A stretch of DNA of 64,000 nt from CAJQPP01 sp963793465 (GCA_963793465.1 CAWCAJ010000005.1:496001-560000), one strand, 5' to 3'. Numbered from the stretch's first letter, positions 43,077-52,727 are shown. Notes: generated by a model from the sequence alone, not told the origin. Program-made: numbers and translations.

Positions 43077-43609
43077 CCCGCGAAGCCACCGTCAACATTT
43101 TTGCCTATGGATCCAACATGCACCCGACCCGCATGCGGAGGCGGGTGCCCAGTGCGCGGTCCATTGGTATTGGTTTTGTTACCGGAAGAACGGTCAGGTA
43201 CCAGAAACGCAGTATGGACGGGTCTGCGAAAGCGGATGCGCCGCGAACCAAGGACCAATCCGACGTCGTGTGGGGTGTGGTCTACGAAATCCGACTTGAC
43301 CAGAAACCCGAACTTGACCGGCACGAGTATTTGGGTGTCGGGTATGATGAGGAGTTGGTGACCCTCAACCTCTCGGATGGGCGTTCGATCGATGCCTGGA
43401 TTTACGTGGCTCGTCCGGCCGCCATCGACGACTCGCTGCGACCCTGGACCTGGTACACCGCGTTTATCGTGCGCGGTGCCTTGCATCATCGACTTCCGTT
43501 CTGCTACATCCAGAGTAGCTTGAAGGTGGCGGGCTGGGTTGATCAGGACGGGGAAAGGCGGGAAGCCAATCGACGCATTCTGCAGGACAAGATAACGGGC
43601 GGTCCTTAA
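43073..43609 (+). CDS. Gamma-glutamylcyclotransferase-like protein
   Basis: The protein has 178 aa. FAYGSNM near residue 11 is the diagnostic GGCT nucleotide-like loop. VVWGVVYEI and LDRHEYLGVGYDEELVTL supply the conserved catalytic Glu region. GGCT-fold proteins release pyroglutamate or other cyclic products from gamma-glutamyl amides. Coupled to a sigma-54 regulator and sharing a genome neighbourhood with two GshB-like ligases, it may act on the same kind of gamma-glutamyl or peptide-like metabolite (inference). Cytoplasmic. Confidence 0.8.
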   Translation: MTREATVNIFAYGSNMHPTRMRRRVPSARSIGIGFVTGRTVRYQKRSMDGSAKADAPRTKDQSDVVWGVVYEIRLDQKPELDRHEYLGVGYDEELVTLNLSDGRSIDAWIYVARPAAIDDSLRPWTWYTAFIVRGALHHRLPFCYIQSSLKVAGWVDQDGERREANRRILQDKITGGP

Positions 43610-43726
43610 CGGTTCTGCCCATTCCTAAAAGGTTCTGCTCGTTCCGGGACGTGGGTTTCCAGGCATCCGGGAGCAAAGGGGCGGCCTGGGCGGCACGAGC
43701 GTGCCCACCGCAACGAGTGTCGCGGG

Positions 43727-44878
43727 TCAACTGCGGAGTTGCCGGGCTGCCCGGACCATGGCCTGTAGTTTGGCGAACGCGACTCGTTCATCATTCACAC
43801 AGCGGTTGGCAAAGCAGCCGAAGCCGCAATCAGGATTCAGAAAAATTTTGTGGGGCTCCCAGTATTGCAGGGCTTCCCGGATTCGATGGACGATGAATTC
43901 CACCGGCTCGGCTGAATCCGTTCGTGGATTGACACAGCCCATGCCAATTTCCCGATCACCAAAGGCTCGCCCGATGACCGCCAGCTCGCCAGCCCTGGGT
44001 GTGGCGTACTCCAATACCAACTGGTCAATCTGCATGCCGCGAAAACAATCCACCAGAGGCTGATAATCGCCAGTGATCAGGACGTCTTCCCGCTTCGACC
44101 AATTGCCTCGGCAAACATGCAAACCGATGCGGGTTTTGCCGCTAAAACCGGCCACTACCCGGTTCATCAGTTCGGCGGCATAGGCCAGTTCTGCACCCGC
44201 ATCACGGCGGGTCGCCAGAGTCGCTCACATGAAGGTGCGTCGCTTGTCGTCACCGCTATGCACGACTTCGGTAAGTACAGGCTCATCAAATTGCACGAAG
44301 TCCGCCTGGCAGTCCACCAACTCGGTCAACTCCTCGCGGAGAATGGCCACCACATCGTCGGCCATCACCGGTTTGTCACCATAGGCAGACTCGGAGTAGG
44401 AGGTGACCCACATGGCCCGCGTCAACAGGTAGGGTCCGGGCAGAGTCACCTTGACCGGCTTGTCTGTCAAAGTCCTCAAAAACTTCAGATCGTCCACCGC
44501 CAGTGGCTGCCGTCGGCGAAGTTTACCAACGCAAGTCGGATTGCGAATGGAAAAGGCCGGCGCATCCAGGCTTTGCAGCATTTCCTCGAAAGCCGCTTTG
44601 TCTTCCACCGTCTCCAGCATGTCGGCCAGTGACATCAATTGAGTGCCTTCCACTTTCTCGGTGATAAACGAATAGAAATTGTCACGCCGCAATTCGCCAT
44701 CGACAACAATATCCACCCCGGCCTGCTGCTGATACTGCACACAGCGACGGATCTCCTGGTCTGCCAGTTCATTGAATTCGCGCAGGGACATGCGGCCCAT
44801 GCGTTTTTCGCGGAGTCCTGCCAACATTTCCCGGGATCGGGGCCAGGAACCCACTTGCGTGACGGGAAGCTCGATCAT
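43727..44878 (-). pseudogene. MetE-like cobalamin-independent methionine synthase II family, interrupted by in-frame TGA
   Basis: Reading from ATG 44878, the TIM-barrel is continuous in one frame to TGA 43727 except for a TGA at 44225-44227: DDKRRTFM-stop-ATLATRRDAGAEL. The N-terminal part has ELPVTQVGSWPRS and GVDIVVDGELRRDNFYSF. The C-terminal part has HVCRGNW, where His and Cys would bind zinc, and IFLNPDCGFGCFANR. In relatives I recall Cys at the interrupted position, so TGA may be a one-base change from TGC/TGT. It is the last gene of a TusA/DsrE operon. Either a nonsense mutation, a sequence error or a selenocysteine codon would explain it. A 6-bp hairpin with loop CGTGAT lies 12 bases after the TGA (44195-44212). 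Confidence 0.7.
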
Positions 44879-44929
44879 GCCAGTTCCAGCAGTTCAGGGG
44901 TGGTTTCGCAGGCCATGTCGGCAGACGTT

Positions 44930-45673
44930 TTAAAGAAATACAATTCTTGTTTCCAGCTGACAGCCACGCTGTAATGTTTGATGGACCGGTGAACCGCTCA
45001 AGGTCTGGTTCCAGACCTCGGTCAGATCCTTGGTTGCAACGGGCGAAGTCACAAACAGCACCAGCGTAATCCTTCGCACGGAAGGGTCCCCTGTCTCCAG
45101 GCCAATCGCTGCCAGGGGGTTGTGCAGTTCGGCGTTCAGCGTCGCTTCCAACTCGTCGATCAGCCAATCCCGCTGACGGCACCGCGTGGAAAAACCCGCC
45201 ATCACATCCGCCAGCAGCGAGCCAAAAAGCTGTTCCAATGCTGAAGGCTGCGACGCGGTGCGTCCGAAACCCAGCGAAGTGCCGGACTTCCAGGAGAAAT
45301 TCCGCGAGTAAACGGTGGTTTCCGGGGTATCCGATCGTCGCGCCCGCAAGCTCCAGCGGAAAGACCGGGCCTGTTGCTTGTCGGCCTGCAAGGCCGCCGC
45401 TTCATGATCGGCAGTAGTCTCGGGATTCCGTTTTACAAAATGCCGCCAGTGGCCCGGTTGCACCTCGCGGCTGCCAACATGGGTGTGCCCCACCATGCGG
45501 CACCAGGGGGGTAATTCCGTGGCCACAGTGGGCTCGGTACTGCGGATTTCCAGCAAACCACCGGCGGGAACCCGCAGCATGTTCTCACGGATCAGCAGGA
45601 TCAGTCCGGAACCGCAATCCAGGTCCCCTCCATCGAATAGATGATCGACTGGAAAATCTTCTTCGCTGGGCAT
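44930..45673 (-). CDS. TusA-like / OsmC-like fusion protein
   Basis: The protein has 247 aa. Residues 10-75 are TusA/SirA-like: DGGDLDCGSGLILLIRENM, with the single sulfur-carrier Cys but GSG in place of the usual PxP, then ELPPWCRMVGHTHVG. Residues 125-247 resemble OsmC (SGTSLGFGR, LEQLFGSLLADVMAGF, ending SGSPVHQTLQRGC). The two redox Cys of OsmC peroxidases appear replaced by Leu/Ala and Ser, so it is probably not a classical peroxidase. It is four bases downstream of the DsrE gene and 51 bases before the MetE-like gene. It may carry a persulfide to the downstream enzyme (inference). Confidence 0.7.
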   Translation of the reverse strand: MPSEEDFPVDHLFDGGDLDCGSGLILLIRENMLRVPAGGLLEIRSTEPTVATELPPWCRMVGHTHVGSREVQPGHWRHFVKRNPETTADHEAAALQADKQQARSFRWSLRARRSDTPETTVYSRNFSWKSGTSLGFGRTASQPSALEQLFGSLLADVMAGFSTRCRQRDWLIDELEATLNAELHNPLAAIGLETGDPSVRRITLVLFVTSPVATKDLTEVWNQTLSGSPVHQTLQRGCQLETRIVFL

Positions 45674-45676
45674 GGC

Positions 45677-46042
45677 TTAATAGCTTACGTTGGGTGATCC
45701 GTTACTGAGCCATTCCACCAGCACCGCACCGCCAGCGATCTCTACACCTTCGAAAAGCGAAGAGGCCTCAATATCCCGCTTCTTGCAACAGGGCGCACAG
45801 GCCACCACCCGGCCACCGGCAGCCATAAAATTGGTGATGAGTTCCGTCAGTGGTTTGAAGGGGCCCCCTTCCACCACTTCCGCGGCCTGCTCCTGGACGG
45901 CGGCCCAGACACCGTCGGTACTGAGAAATACCATCGTATCTTTGCCGGAACCCAGTGCCGCCGTGGCCACCACGAACCCGACCGTGGCTTTGTCACCATT
46001 CTCTTTGCAGGAGTTGATGGTCACGCAAAAGGAATCGCTCAT
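45677..46042 (-). CDS. DsrE/DsrF-like sulfur-relay protein
   Basis: The protein has 121 aa from ATG 46042 (a GTG four codons upstream is possible). It has the DsrE fold pattern VGFVVATAALGSGKDTMVFLSTDGV and the C-terminal Cys-rich VVACAPCCKKRDI, where the persulfide Cys is expected. DsrE-type proteins pass sulfur with TusA partners, and indeed TusA-like genes flank it on both sides. In some bacteria TusA and DsrE domains are fused in YedF, a protein associated with selenium metabolism. Cytoplasmic. Confidence 0.8.
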   Translation of the reverse strand: MSDSFCVTINSCKENGDKATVGFVVATAALGSGKDTMVFLSTDGVWAAVQEQAAEVVEGGPFKPLTELITNFMAAGGRVVACAPCCKKRDIEASSLFEGVEIAGGAVLVEWLSNGSPNVSY

Positions 46043-46056
46043 AGGTTTCCCCACTT

Positions 46057-46308
46057 TCAGCTATGGTTCAAGTCTTCTGGTTTGCGAATGAAATAAAGCG
46101 GATGGTGCTGGGTCAACAACTCGTGACCCGTCAAACGACACCAGGCCGGGATCTCCAGCGGTGCCCCAGGATCCAACGCGCGAACTTCCACCTTCGTTCC
46201 GGCGGGCTGACGACGCATGAACAACAGCAGGTCCAGCAGCAGTTCGCCGCATCCGGTGTCACCTCCGTCGAAGCGAACCTCGGTAGATTCGTGTTTGTCT
46301 TTCATCAA
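46057..46308 (-). CDS. Stand-alone TusA-like protein
   Basis: The protein has 83 aa: FDGGDTGCGELLLDLLLFMRR (carrier Cys, but no Pro pair), GTKVEVRALDPGAPLEIPAWCRLTGHELL. It is clearly homologous to the first domain of the gene at 44930, including the conserved WCR..GH end. It is the first gene of the minus-strand sulfur operon, 14 bases from the DsrE gene. Confidence 0.8.
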   Translation of the reverse strand: MMKDKHESTEVRFDGGDTGCGELLLDLLLFMRRQPAGTKVEVRALDPGAPLEIPAWCRLTGHELLTQHHPLYFIRKPEDLNHS

Positions 46309-46551
46309 TCAATGTATCTCGCGTGGCCTGGAATTCTCGTAGCCCCGGCAGTACCGAGGGGCCCTGCACTCATCCGGTGTCCGACCGGACGACCGGTCCT
46401 CCGCTGCAACCTGGTTGAATCACCTGCTGGCCCATCGGCTGATGAATTGTGCCACAAGTGCATCCAGGCTGAACCACGAATTTCAACTGTACTGCCGCAT
46501 CTTGCAACCCGGGGGATGCAAAGGAATCGACCGGGTCGGTGGTGACAGCGG
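46309..46551. other. Intergenic region
   Basis: It contains the expected promoter of the sulfur operon, not recognised, and the 3' end of the permease transcript. No supported gene. Confidence 0.4.
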
Positions 46552-47910
46552 TCAATCGGGCTTGGACTGCTGGTGCGGTCGATGCAGCGACGGGTCTTCT
46601 GGCTGCGGTTGGGGCCCCGGCTTTTGCTGGGATTGGATCAGCATGTAAGCCGTGGCACCCAGGGCAAAAGTCGCTGCCGCACCCACCAGGTTCCAGGGTT
46701 GAAAGGTCGTCATCAGCGCGGCGGCAGCCAAGGTTCCCACCAGGTAAATCAACGGGGGCAAGTTGGCAAAATGCCAAAACCGCTGGGTGCGGACACCGGG
46801 CAAAAACAGGCAGCTGACGGAACAGGCTGCCGACAGGGAAAGTGTCAGTCCCAGATAGGACAACAGTCCCTGCAGCGTTGACACCAGCACCAGAAAGACT
46901 GCGACGATCACTTGCAGGCCCGTAGCGAATGAAGGGGATCGTCCTTGAATTTGCAATTGTCGGGGCAGGAAACCATCTTCGGCCATCTTCGCATAGACAC
47001 GGGGTGCGGCCATCATCATGCTCATTACCGATGTCAGCAGGCAAAGGGCAATCGCGATCCTTACAAAGGTTTCCAGCCCGGGACCCCCCAGGTATTTTGC
47101 GGCGATGGCGGCCACGTCCTCCTGTCCCTGGATTGCCGCGATGGGAGCTGCGTAAACGAAAACCGCATTCAACAGCAAATACAATACCCACACGATGCCT
47201 GTTCCAACCAACAACGCTCGGGGCACCGTTCGCCGGGCTTGAACTGCCTCGCCAGCGACATAGACGGCCGCATTGAAGCCCGAATAACTTAGCGAGATCC
47301 ACACCAGGCTGCCCGCGAACGCGCTGGCAAAAGCCCAGCTGCCGGTGTCGATCTTCGGCGAATCGAAAGAGAAACCAGCCGGTTGTGTCAATTTCAGGGC
47401 GGCAAATCCGATGAGTGCCGCCAGCAACAGCAGTTTCAGTAAAACGGCGGCGTTCTGGGCGATCATGCCGAATCCCGGTCGCCATCCATGACAGGCTCCC
47501 GACAGGATGATCACCAGAATGGCCAGGCTACCTTGAGGCAGCCAGGCCGGATGGATCCGCTCCGGTAGCAGGTACCCTTCAAAGGCCGTAGCCGCGAAGG
47601 CAATAGCACCTGAAAATCCAGCAATCAAGGAGACCCAGCCGGCAATAAAACCCAAGGCCGGATGGGCTGCCCGCGACAAAAACATGTACTCCCCGCCAGA
47701 CTCGGGCATGGCCTTGACCAGCTGCCCATAGCTGTAGGCTCCGGCCAGCGCAATCAAACCACCGACGGCCCAGGCCAGCACCACGTAATGGGGCGAGCCC
47801 AGATCCTGCAATGAAAAACCGGAAGTCGTGAAGACCCCCGCTCCGACCATGTTGGCGATCACCAGAAACGTCAAAGTCCAAAAACCAAAGGTTTTGTTGT
47901 CGGTCATCAA
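46552..47910 (-). CDS. APC family amino-acid permease
   Basis: The protein has 452 aa with about twelve membrane helices. TM1 carries the substrate loop ANMVGAGVFTTSG (family: G-[AS]-G-I/V-F) and TM6 SLSYSGFNAAVYVAGE. The C-terminal 30 residues are Pro/Gln-rich and cytoplasmic. The substrate cannot be deduced; helices 1 and 6 resemble the LAT/cationic amino-acid group. The gene stands alone, divergent from the outer-membrane factor. Confidence 0.88.
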   Translation of the reverse strand: MMTDNKTFGFWTLTFLVIANMVGAGVFTTSGFSLQDLGSPHYVVLAWAVGGLIALAGAYSYGQLVKAMPESGGEYMFLSRAAHPALGFIAGWVSLIAGFSGAIAFAATAFEGYLLPERIHPAWLPQGSLAILVIILSGACHGWRPGFGMIAQNAAVLLKLLLLAALIGFAALKLTQPAGFSFDSPKIDTGSWAFASAFAGSLVWISLSYSGFNAAVYVAGEAVQARRTVPRALLVGTGIVWVLYLLLNAVFVYAAPIAAIQGQEDVAAIAAKYLGGPGLETFVRIAIALCLLTSVMSMMMAAPRVYAKMAEDGFLPRQLQIQGRSPSFATGLQVIVAVFLVLVSTLQGLLSYLGLTLSLSAACSVSCLFLPGVRTQRFWHFANLPPLIYLVGTLAAAALMTTFQPWNLVGAAATFALGATAYMLIQSQQKPGPQPQPEDPSLHRPHQQSKPD

Positions 47911-48405
47911 AAAATCCAGCTTGTCCGCGGCCAGGGTGGCGATGGTTCGAGTGTCACTATCAGAGAAGTCCCTCAGCCCATTTCAATCTAACATGCGCGG
48001 CAGCCAGTTTAACAGCTCCCTGCATCCCACGCCGCTGCGGGAAAGAGGATGCAATCCAGCGATCGAAATTTTCATGGGCTCTCTGGCGACCAGCTGGAAC
48101 CACAGGGAGACATGTTGAGTGGCATCCAGAGGCCAGAGTTTCTACATTTTGAAATTGACTTGTGGGTAGTGGTCGCTCATCAAGAACTACCCAGGCAAGT
48201 GAACGCCCTGCGGTCATCCATGGATTTGGCCCCCTGTGTCTCGGGAAATACAGCGAACGGCGACCCGCTTCTGGCAATTTGTCCCGATTATCCGGGTTTT
48301 AGGCCGGGTGGGACCAGCCCTGCGTTGTGGCCGGTTTTTCCGACGATAACGAATAAATGCGTTTTGAGGAAAACTCGTGAGTTGATTGCTGTGGAGGTAC
48401 AGGCG
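47911..48405. other. Divergent intergenic region
   Basis: About 490 bases between the permease and the outer-membrane factor. The frame upstream of 48406 is open but has no protein-like N-terminus before the signal peptide. I see no repeat. Confidence 0.4.
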
Positions 48406-49836
48406 GTGAGGGTAGTGGGAACACTGATTTGCCTGCTCGTGTGCATCCAGCTGGGTTGTCGTTCGTCGCTTCCCCGCCGGCCCGCGACAACACCAGGCTT
48501 CCCAAGTGCTCCGGGCTCCTGCGAAACGGTGGCCGCCGCAACGGTCGGTGAAACCGGCTGGGTTGAGGAATATGTACAGTTGGGCCTGATGCAGAATCCC
48601 CGCGTTCACGAAGCCCAGCACCAGATCGATGCCTTGCGACACCGCATCCCGCAGGTCCTGGCCTTGCCAGATCCGAATGTCAATACCATCACGCAATTGG
48701 CACCCGTGCAAACCGCGGCTGGCGAACAGACCTTTGGCCTGGGTATCAACCAGAAGTTTACCAGTGGCGAACGTCGAGCCACGCAAGCTGCCGTGGTTTC
48801 CGATGAAATATTGGCGGCGGAAGCGAATCTGCGGGAAGTCCAACAGGAACTTGCCGAACAGATTCGCATCGCCTGTTACCAACTGCTTTTCATTCGCCAG
48901 TCGATCGTCATCACGCAGGCGGATGCCCGGTCTCTGCAACAGATCGCCGATGTCATCGTACGCCAGTACGAAGTCAAGCAATCGGTAACCCAGCAGGACG
49001 TGCTGAGCGTTCAGTTGGAGCAATCAAATATTGAGAACCAACTGACGGAGTTGCGGCAAAAGGAACAGGCCTATCAAGCTCGATTGGCCCGTTTGTTGCA
49101 TGTGGATCCTCGTTCGCAGTTGACCATCCTGGACCCCTTGCAATCGTCCCGCGAAACATGGGATGCGGACCACTTGATTGAGCAAGCCATCCAGTCACGT
49201 CCCGAGCTGCAGGCTCAGTTTGCCCGGATCCAGCGAGGCAGTAAACAGATCCGCATTGCTCAACTGGAAAACAGGCCCGACTTGACACTTGGTTTGAATT
49301 GGATTGCTACATCCGCCGAGGGGATCAGTCCCGTGGCCAACGGGGATGATGCCCTATTGCTGGGGGTTGGCTTCAATCTGCCGATCTACCAGAGCCGAAT
49401 CCGGGCCGGAATATGCGAAGCTCAGGCCAATCGACGCGTTTCGCAAAGCAAGTTCGAAGGTCTGCAGGATCGGGTCGCCGAGGAGGTGTTTGATGCGGTT
49501 TCACAACTGGATAGTGTCAACCAGACACTCTCTTTGATTCAGGAGGACATGATCCCGAAATCTCAACGCACACTGGATTTATCCATCGATGAATACGCAA
49601 CGGGTGAAATCGATTATGTGCGGCTGATCACCAACTGGCGGAACGTGCTTCGCTACCGAATTGCCGAAGCCAATCTGCAGTCGCAGTACCAGCAGTTGCT
49701 GGCTTCATTGGCCCGTCGAGTTGGGCAACTCAATCCGCTTGCCGAGTCCCCTGCCCTGACGCATTTCGACCGCGGACTGATTGAGCACGTTGAGCCGGCT
49801 CTGCAAGGCGACGGGAACGATTTTTCGGATCACTGA
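48406..49836 (+). CDS. CusC/TolC-like outer-membrane efflux lipoprotein
   Basis: The protein has 476 aa from GTG 48406, chosen because GGAGG lies eight bases upstream and the start gives a clean lipoprotein-type signal (VVGTLICLLVCIQLGC). Two outer-membrane efflux repeats follow (about 60-250 and 270-460), with long coiled helices such as EQIRIACYQLLFIRQSIVITQADARS split by NPRVHEAQ and RPELQAQFARI motifs. It resembles the heavy-metal efflux (CusC) subgroup. The CusB and CusA genes, its probable partners, lie 3.6 kb downstream, separated by carbonic anhydrase and SulP genes. Confidence 0.85.
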   Translation: MRVVGTLICLLVCIQLGCRSSLPRRPATTPGFPSAPGSCETVAAATVGETGWVEEYVQLGLMQNPRVHEAQHQIDALRHRIPQVLALPDPNVNTITQLAPVQTAAGEQTFGLGINQKFTSGERRATQAAVVSDEILAAEANLREVQQELAEQIRIACYQLLFIRQSIVITQADARSLQQIADVIVRQYEVKQSVTQQDVLSVQLEQSNIENQLTELRQKEQAYQARLARLLHVDPRSQLTILDPLQSSRETWDADHLIEQAIQSRPELQAQFARIQRGSKQIRIAQLENRPDLTLGLNWIATSAEGISPVANGDDALLLGVGFNLPIYQSRIRAGICEAQANRRVSQSKFEGLQDRVAEEVFDAVSQLDSVNQTLSLIQEDMIPKSQRTLDLSIDEYATGEIDYVRLITNWRNVLRYRIAEANLQSQYQQLLASLARRVGQLNPLAESPALTHFDRGLIEHVEPALQGDGNDFSDH

Positions 49837-50045
49837 AATCTGAGTGTCCCAATCGTCTGATTCTGTTCGGCAAAAATGCGATGCGGAATGCAGTCGGGCA
49901 GGATCTTGCTCACGACCAGGCTGAACGACGGCACCAGGGTTTGAACAGCGAGTGTTTCGATGTGGGACATTTCTGGTCCACAGCAACGACGAGGATCGTG
50001 AGCACTCGCAAAAACCGTCCCGTTTTCGTAGACTTGGACCGTCCT

Positions 50046-50085
50046 GTTTACTGTGTCTTTTCCTTGTTTACTGTGTCTTTTTCTT
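50046..50085. repeat. 20-bp tandem duplication upstream of carbonic anhydrase
   Basis: GTTTACTGTGTCTTTTCCTT occurs twice in tandem with one difference, directly before the ribosome binding site of the gene at 50100. It may affect the leader or promoter spacing. Confidence 0.9.
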
Positions 50086-50099
50086 ATTGGAGACAAGTC

Positions 50100-50762
50100 A
50101 TGGCCAAACCTATGTCGACCGACCGGGATGGATTGATTGAAGAGGTACTCACCAAAGAACAGCAGGACGAGTTGACCCCTGCCAGTGTCATCGAAATGCT
50201 TCGAGACGGCAACGCGCGATTTGTTGCTGGCGAAGTGACGGTCCGAAACCACAAAGCTCAGATTCGCAAAGCGGCAGCCAGTCAGTATCCCAAGGCGATC
50301 GTGCTGTCTTGCGTTGACTCTCGTGTGCCGGTCGAAGATGTCTTTGATCGCGGCATTGGAGACCTCTTCGTGGCCCGCGTCGCTGGTAACTTCGTCAATC
50401 CTGACATCCTCGGTTCGATGGAGTTCGCTTGCCACGTTTCAGGTGCCAAACTAGTGCTGGTATTGGGGCACGAGCATTGCGGCGCAGTGAAAAGTGCGAT
50501 TGACGATGTCAAGCTTGGCAACATCACCGAGATGCTCGCCAAGGTAATGCCAGCGGTCGAGCAGACGCCCGGTTTTGAAAACGATCGCACCAGCAAGAAT
50601 GCGGCGTTCGTTCATGCGGTTGCTGAGCGAAATGTGAAACTGACTATCGACCGCATTCGCGCCGAAAGCGAGATTCTGCGTCAGATGGAAGACGACAATT
50701 CCATCGCGATCGTCGGTGCATTGTATGACATGGACAATGGCAGCGTTTCGATTCTCGAATAA
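50100..50762 (+). CDS. Beta-class carbonic anhydrase
   Basis: The protein has 220 aa from ATG 50100, with GGAGAC upstream. Zinc ligands are visible: SCVDSRVP (Cys-x-Asp-x-Arg) and GHEHCGAVK (His-x-x-Cys). The rest fits the bacterial beta-CA family: VARVAGNFVNPDILGSMEFA, and a C-terminal ALYDMDNGSVSIL. It interconverts CO2 and bicarbonate in the cytoplasm. It is nine bases from a SulP transporter, an arrangement in which both act on bicarbonate. Confidence 0.93.
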   Translation: MAKPMSTDRDGLIEEVLTKEQQDELTPASVIEMLRDGNARFVAGEVTVRNHKAQIRKAAASQYPKAIVLSCVDSRVPVEDVFDRGIGDLFVARVAGNFVNPDILGSMEFACHVSGAKLVLVLGHEHCGAVKSAIDDVKLGNITEMLAKVMPAVEQTPGFENDRTSKNAAFVHAVAERNVKLTIDRIRAESEILRQMEDDNSIAIVGALYDMDNGSVSILE

Positions 50763-50771
50763 GGAAAGCGT

Positions 50772-52412
50772 TTGGCAAAGATGAACTACGATGTAAAGAA
50801 CCTGAAGGGCGATATCAGCGGCGGACTGATCGCGGGCATCATTGCGTTGCCGCTGGCCCTGGCTTTCGGTGTGCAGTCGGGGATGGGCGCGGCGGCGGGC
50901 CTGTACGGTGCCATTGCCGTAGGAATTTTCGCTGCCATGTTCGGGGGAACGCCGACGCAGGCATCTGGCCCCACCGGACCCATGACCGTTGTTTCCGCGG
51001 CGATCGTGGTGTACGCAGTCAAGGCCACCGGTGATCTCGAAAGTGGACTCGGCATCATCCTGCTGTGCTTTCTGGCCGGCGGTCTATTGCAAATCGTGCT
51101 CGGGTTATTGGGAGTGGGAAAATATATTCGCTACTTCCCGTACCCCGTCGTCTCGGGATTCATGAGCGGTGTCGGACTGATCATCATCATCCTGCAACTG
51201 TGGCCGTTGCTGGGCAGCAAATCCCCCAAGTCGACGATCGAGGTGTTCACGAAAATCAGCGAGCCCTTGGCAGCGCTCAACGTCTGGGCGGTGGTGCTGG
51301 GTGTGCTGACCCTGGTCGTCAATTACATGTTCCCACTGGTCACAAAGAAGGTTCCGTCGGTCCTGGTCGCCTTGCTGGTCGGCACCGGTGTGGCACTGGT
51401 ACTGAAACTGGACGTCCCCGTTATCGGCGACATCCCCAGTGGATTTCCGTCGCTTCAGATCGGTTCGTTCTTGTCGGTGGCATCGGAACACTACATGTTT
51501 ATCCTTCAATCGGGGATGACCTTGGCTTTGCTCGGTTCCATCGATTCGTTGCTAACCTCCGTGATCGCTGACAACATCACCAAAGATCGCCACGACAGCA
51601 AACGTGAATTGATCGGGCAGGGCATTGGAAATGTGGTCGCTTCCCTGTTCGGTGGCATTCCCGGTGCCGGGGCAACCAAGGGCACCGTCGTCGCGATCAA
51701 TGCCGGAGCGAAAACTCGACTGTCCGGAATCACGCATGGCCTGTTTCAATTGTTGGCATTGCTGGGGCTGGGAACGTTGGTTTCGTACATCCCGCTGAGC
51801 GTACTGGCGGGGTTGCTGATCTCCGTGGGCATTGCGATCATCGACTATCGATCCCTGGGGCACTTGAAATCCATTCCACGCGCCGATGCGGTGGTGATGT
51901 TGGTGGTCTTGGTGTGGACCGTATTCGGAAACCTGATTCACGCGGTCGCGGCAGGCGTGGTGTTGGCGAGCATCCTGTTCATGAAGCAATCGAGTGACCT
52001 CGCGGAAGTCGCATCAACGGTCAAGAAGCTTGAACCCGAACCGGCTTGGGACGACGAGGCCGACATCGCCAATGACCCATCGATCTACATCAAACATCTG
52101 TACGGCCCCCTGTTCTTCGGCTTCACCTCCGGCTTTCGCGCCTTGACCGATTCCTTGCCAGTCGACGCAAAGACCTTGGTCGTTCGCATGGAGCGAGTTC
52201 CCAGCATCGATCAGTCTGGCTTGTACACGTTGGAAGATACGATCCTGCAACTGACCAAGGCAGGGAAAACCGTGGCCCTCACCGGTTTGCAAACGCAGCC
52301 CGAAGACATGCTTCGTCGCATCGGAATCGTTCCCAACCTCGTGGCTGAGGAGCACGTCTTCGAAACCTTCGCAGACTTCCAGCAGCGAGATCGATCTTTT
52401 GTCACCAGCTGA
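50772..52412 (+). CDS. SulP family anion transporter (probable bicarbonate, BicA-like)
   Basis: The protein has 546 aa; TTG 50772 (AAGGAAAG upstream) or ATG 50781 can serve as start. The N-terminal transmembrane domain has the SulP/NAT repeats GLIAGIIALPLALAFGV and SGPTGPMTVVSAA. The C-terminal STAS domain (about 440-540) has VVRMERVPSIDQSGLYTLED. Linkage to carbonic anhydrase suggests bicarbonate transport rather than sulfate, as in BicA. It probably uses a Na+ gradient, but this cannot be read from the sequence. Confidence 0.88.
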   Translation: MAKMNYDVKNLKGDISGGLIAGIIALPLALAFGVQSGMGAAAGLYGAIAVGIFAAMFGGTPTQASGPTGPMTVVSAAIVVYAVKATGDLESGLGIILLCFLAGGLLQIVLGLLGVGKYIRYFPYPVVSGFMSGVGLIIIILQLWPLLGSKSPKSTIEVFTKISEPLAALNVWAVVLGVLTLVVNYMFPLVTKKVPSVLVALLVGTGVALVLKLDVPVIGDIPSGFPSLQIGSFLSVASEHYMFILQSGMTLALLGSIDSLLTSVIADNITKDRHDSKRELIGQGIGNVVASLFGGIPGAGATKGTVVAINAGAKTRLSGITHGLFQLLALLGLGTLVSYIPLSVLAGLLISVGIAIIDYRSLGHLKSIPRADAVVMLVVLVWTVFGNLIHAVAAGVVLASILFMKQSSDLAEVASTVKKLEPEPAWDDEADIANDPSIYIKHLYGPLFFGFTSGFRALTDSLPVDAKTLVVRMERVPSIDQSGLYTLEDTILQLTKAGKTVALTGLQTQPEDMLRRIGIVPNLVAEEHVFETFADFQQRDRSFVTS

Positions 52413-52727
52413 CTGAATACCACGCGTCCTGAATTTGAAACCACTGAAAAACTCGCTTATCACGGCTCGTATTGTATGACAACCACGGTTTGGACTGAGT
52501 GTGCAATCTTTCTATGACGTTTTGTCATCCAGAGGCATTTTTTGGGCCAAAAGTGCCCGGTTTAAGCGGGTCTTGCGTTCGCCGTTTCCGGGAATCGAAT
52601 GGGAAGCAGGCACCTGTCCGCTGCCGCCGGTCTATAATCAATAAGGATGCTCTTGACCCACCGGTCAGATCATTCAATCATTGGGAAAACGTCCAGCCCT
52701 GTGAGACTTAGAGCCCTGTGAGACTCC
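52413..52727. other. Intergenic region before the metal-efflux genes
   Basis: About 310 bases. AGCCCTGTGAGACT occurs at 52695-52708 and again at 52712-52725, just before the next start. I see no clear promoter. Confidence 0.45.
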
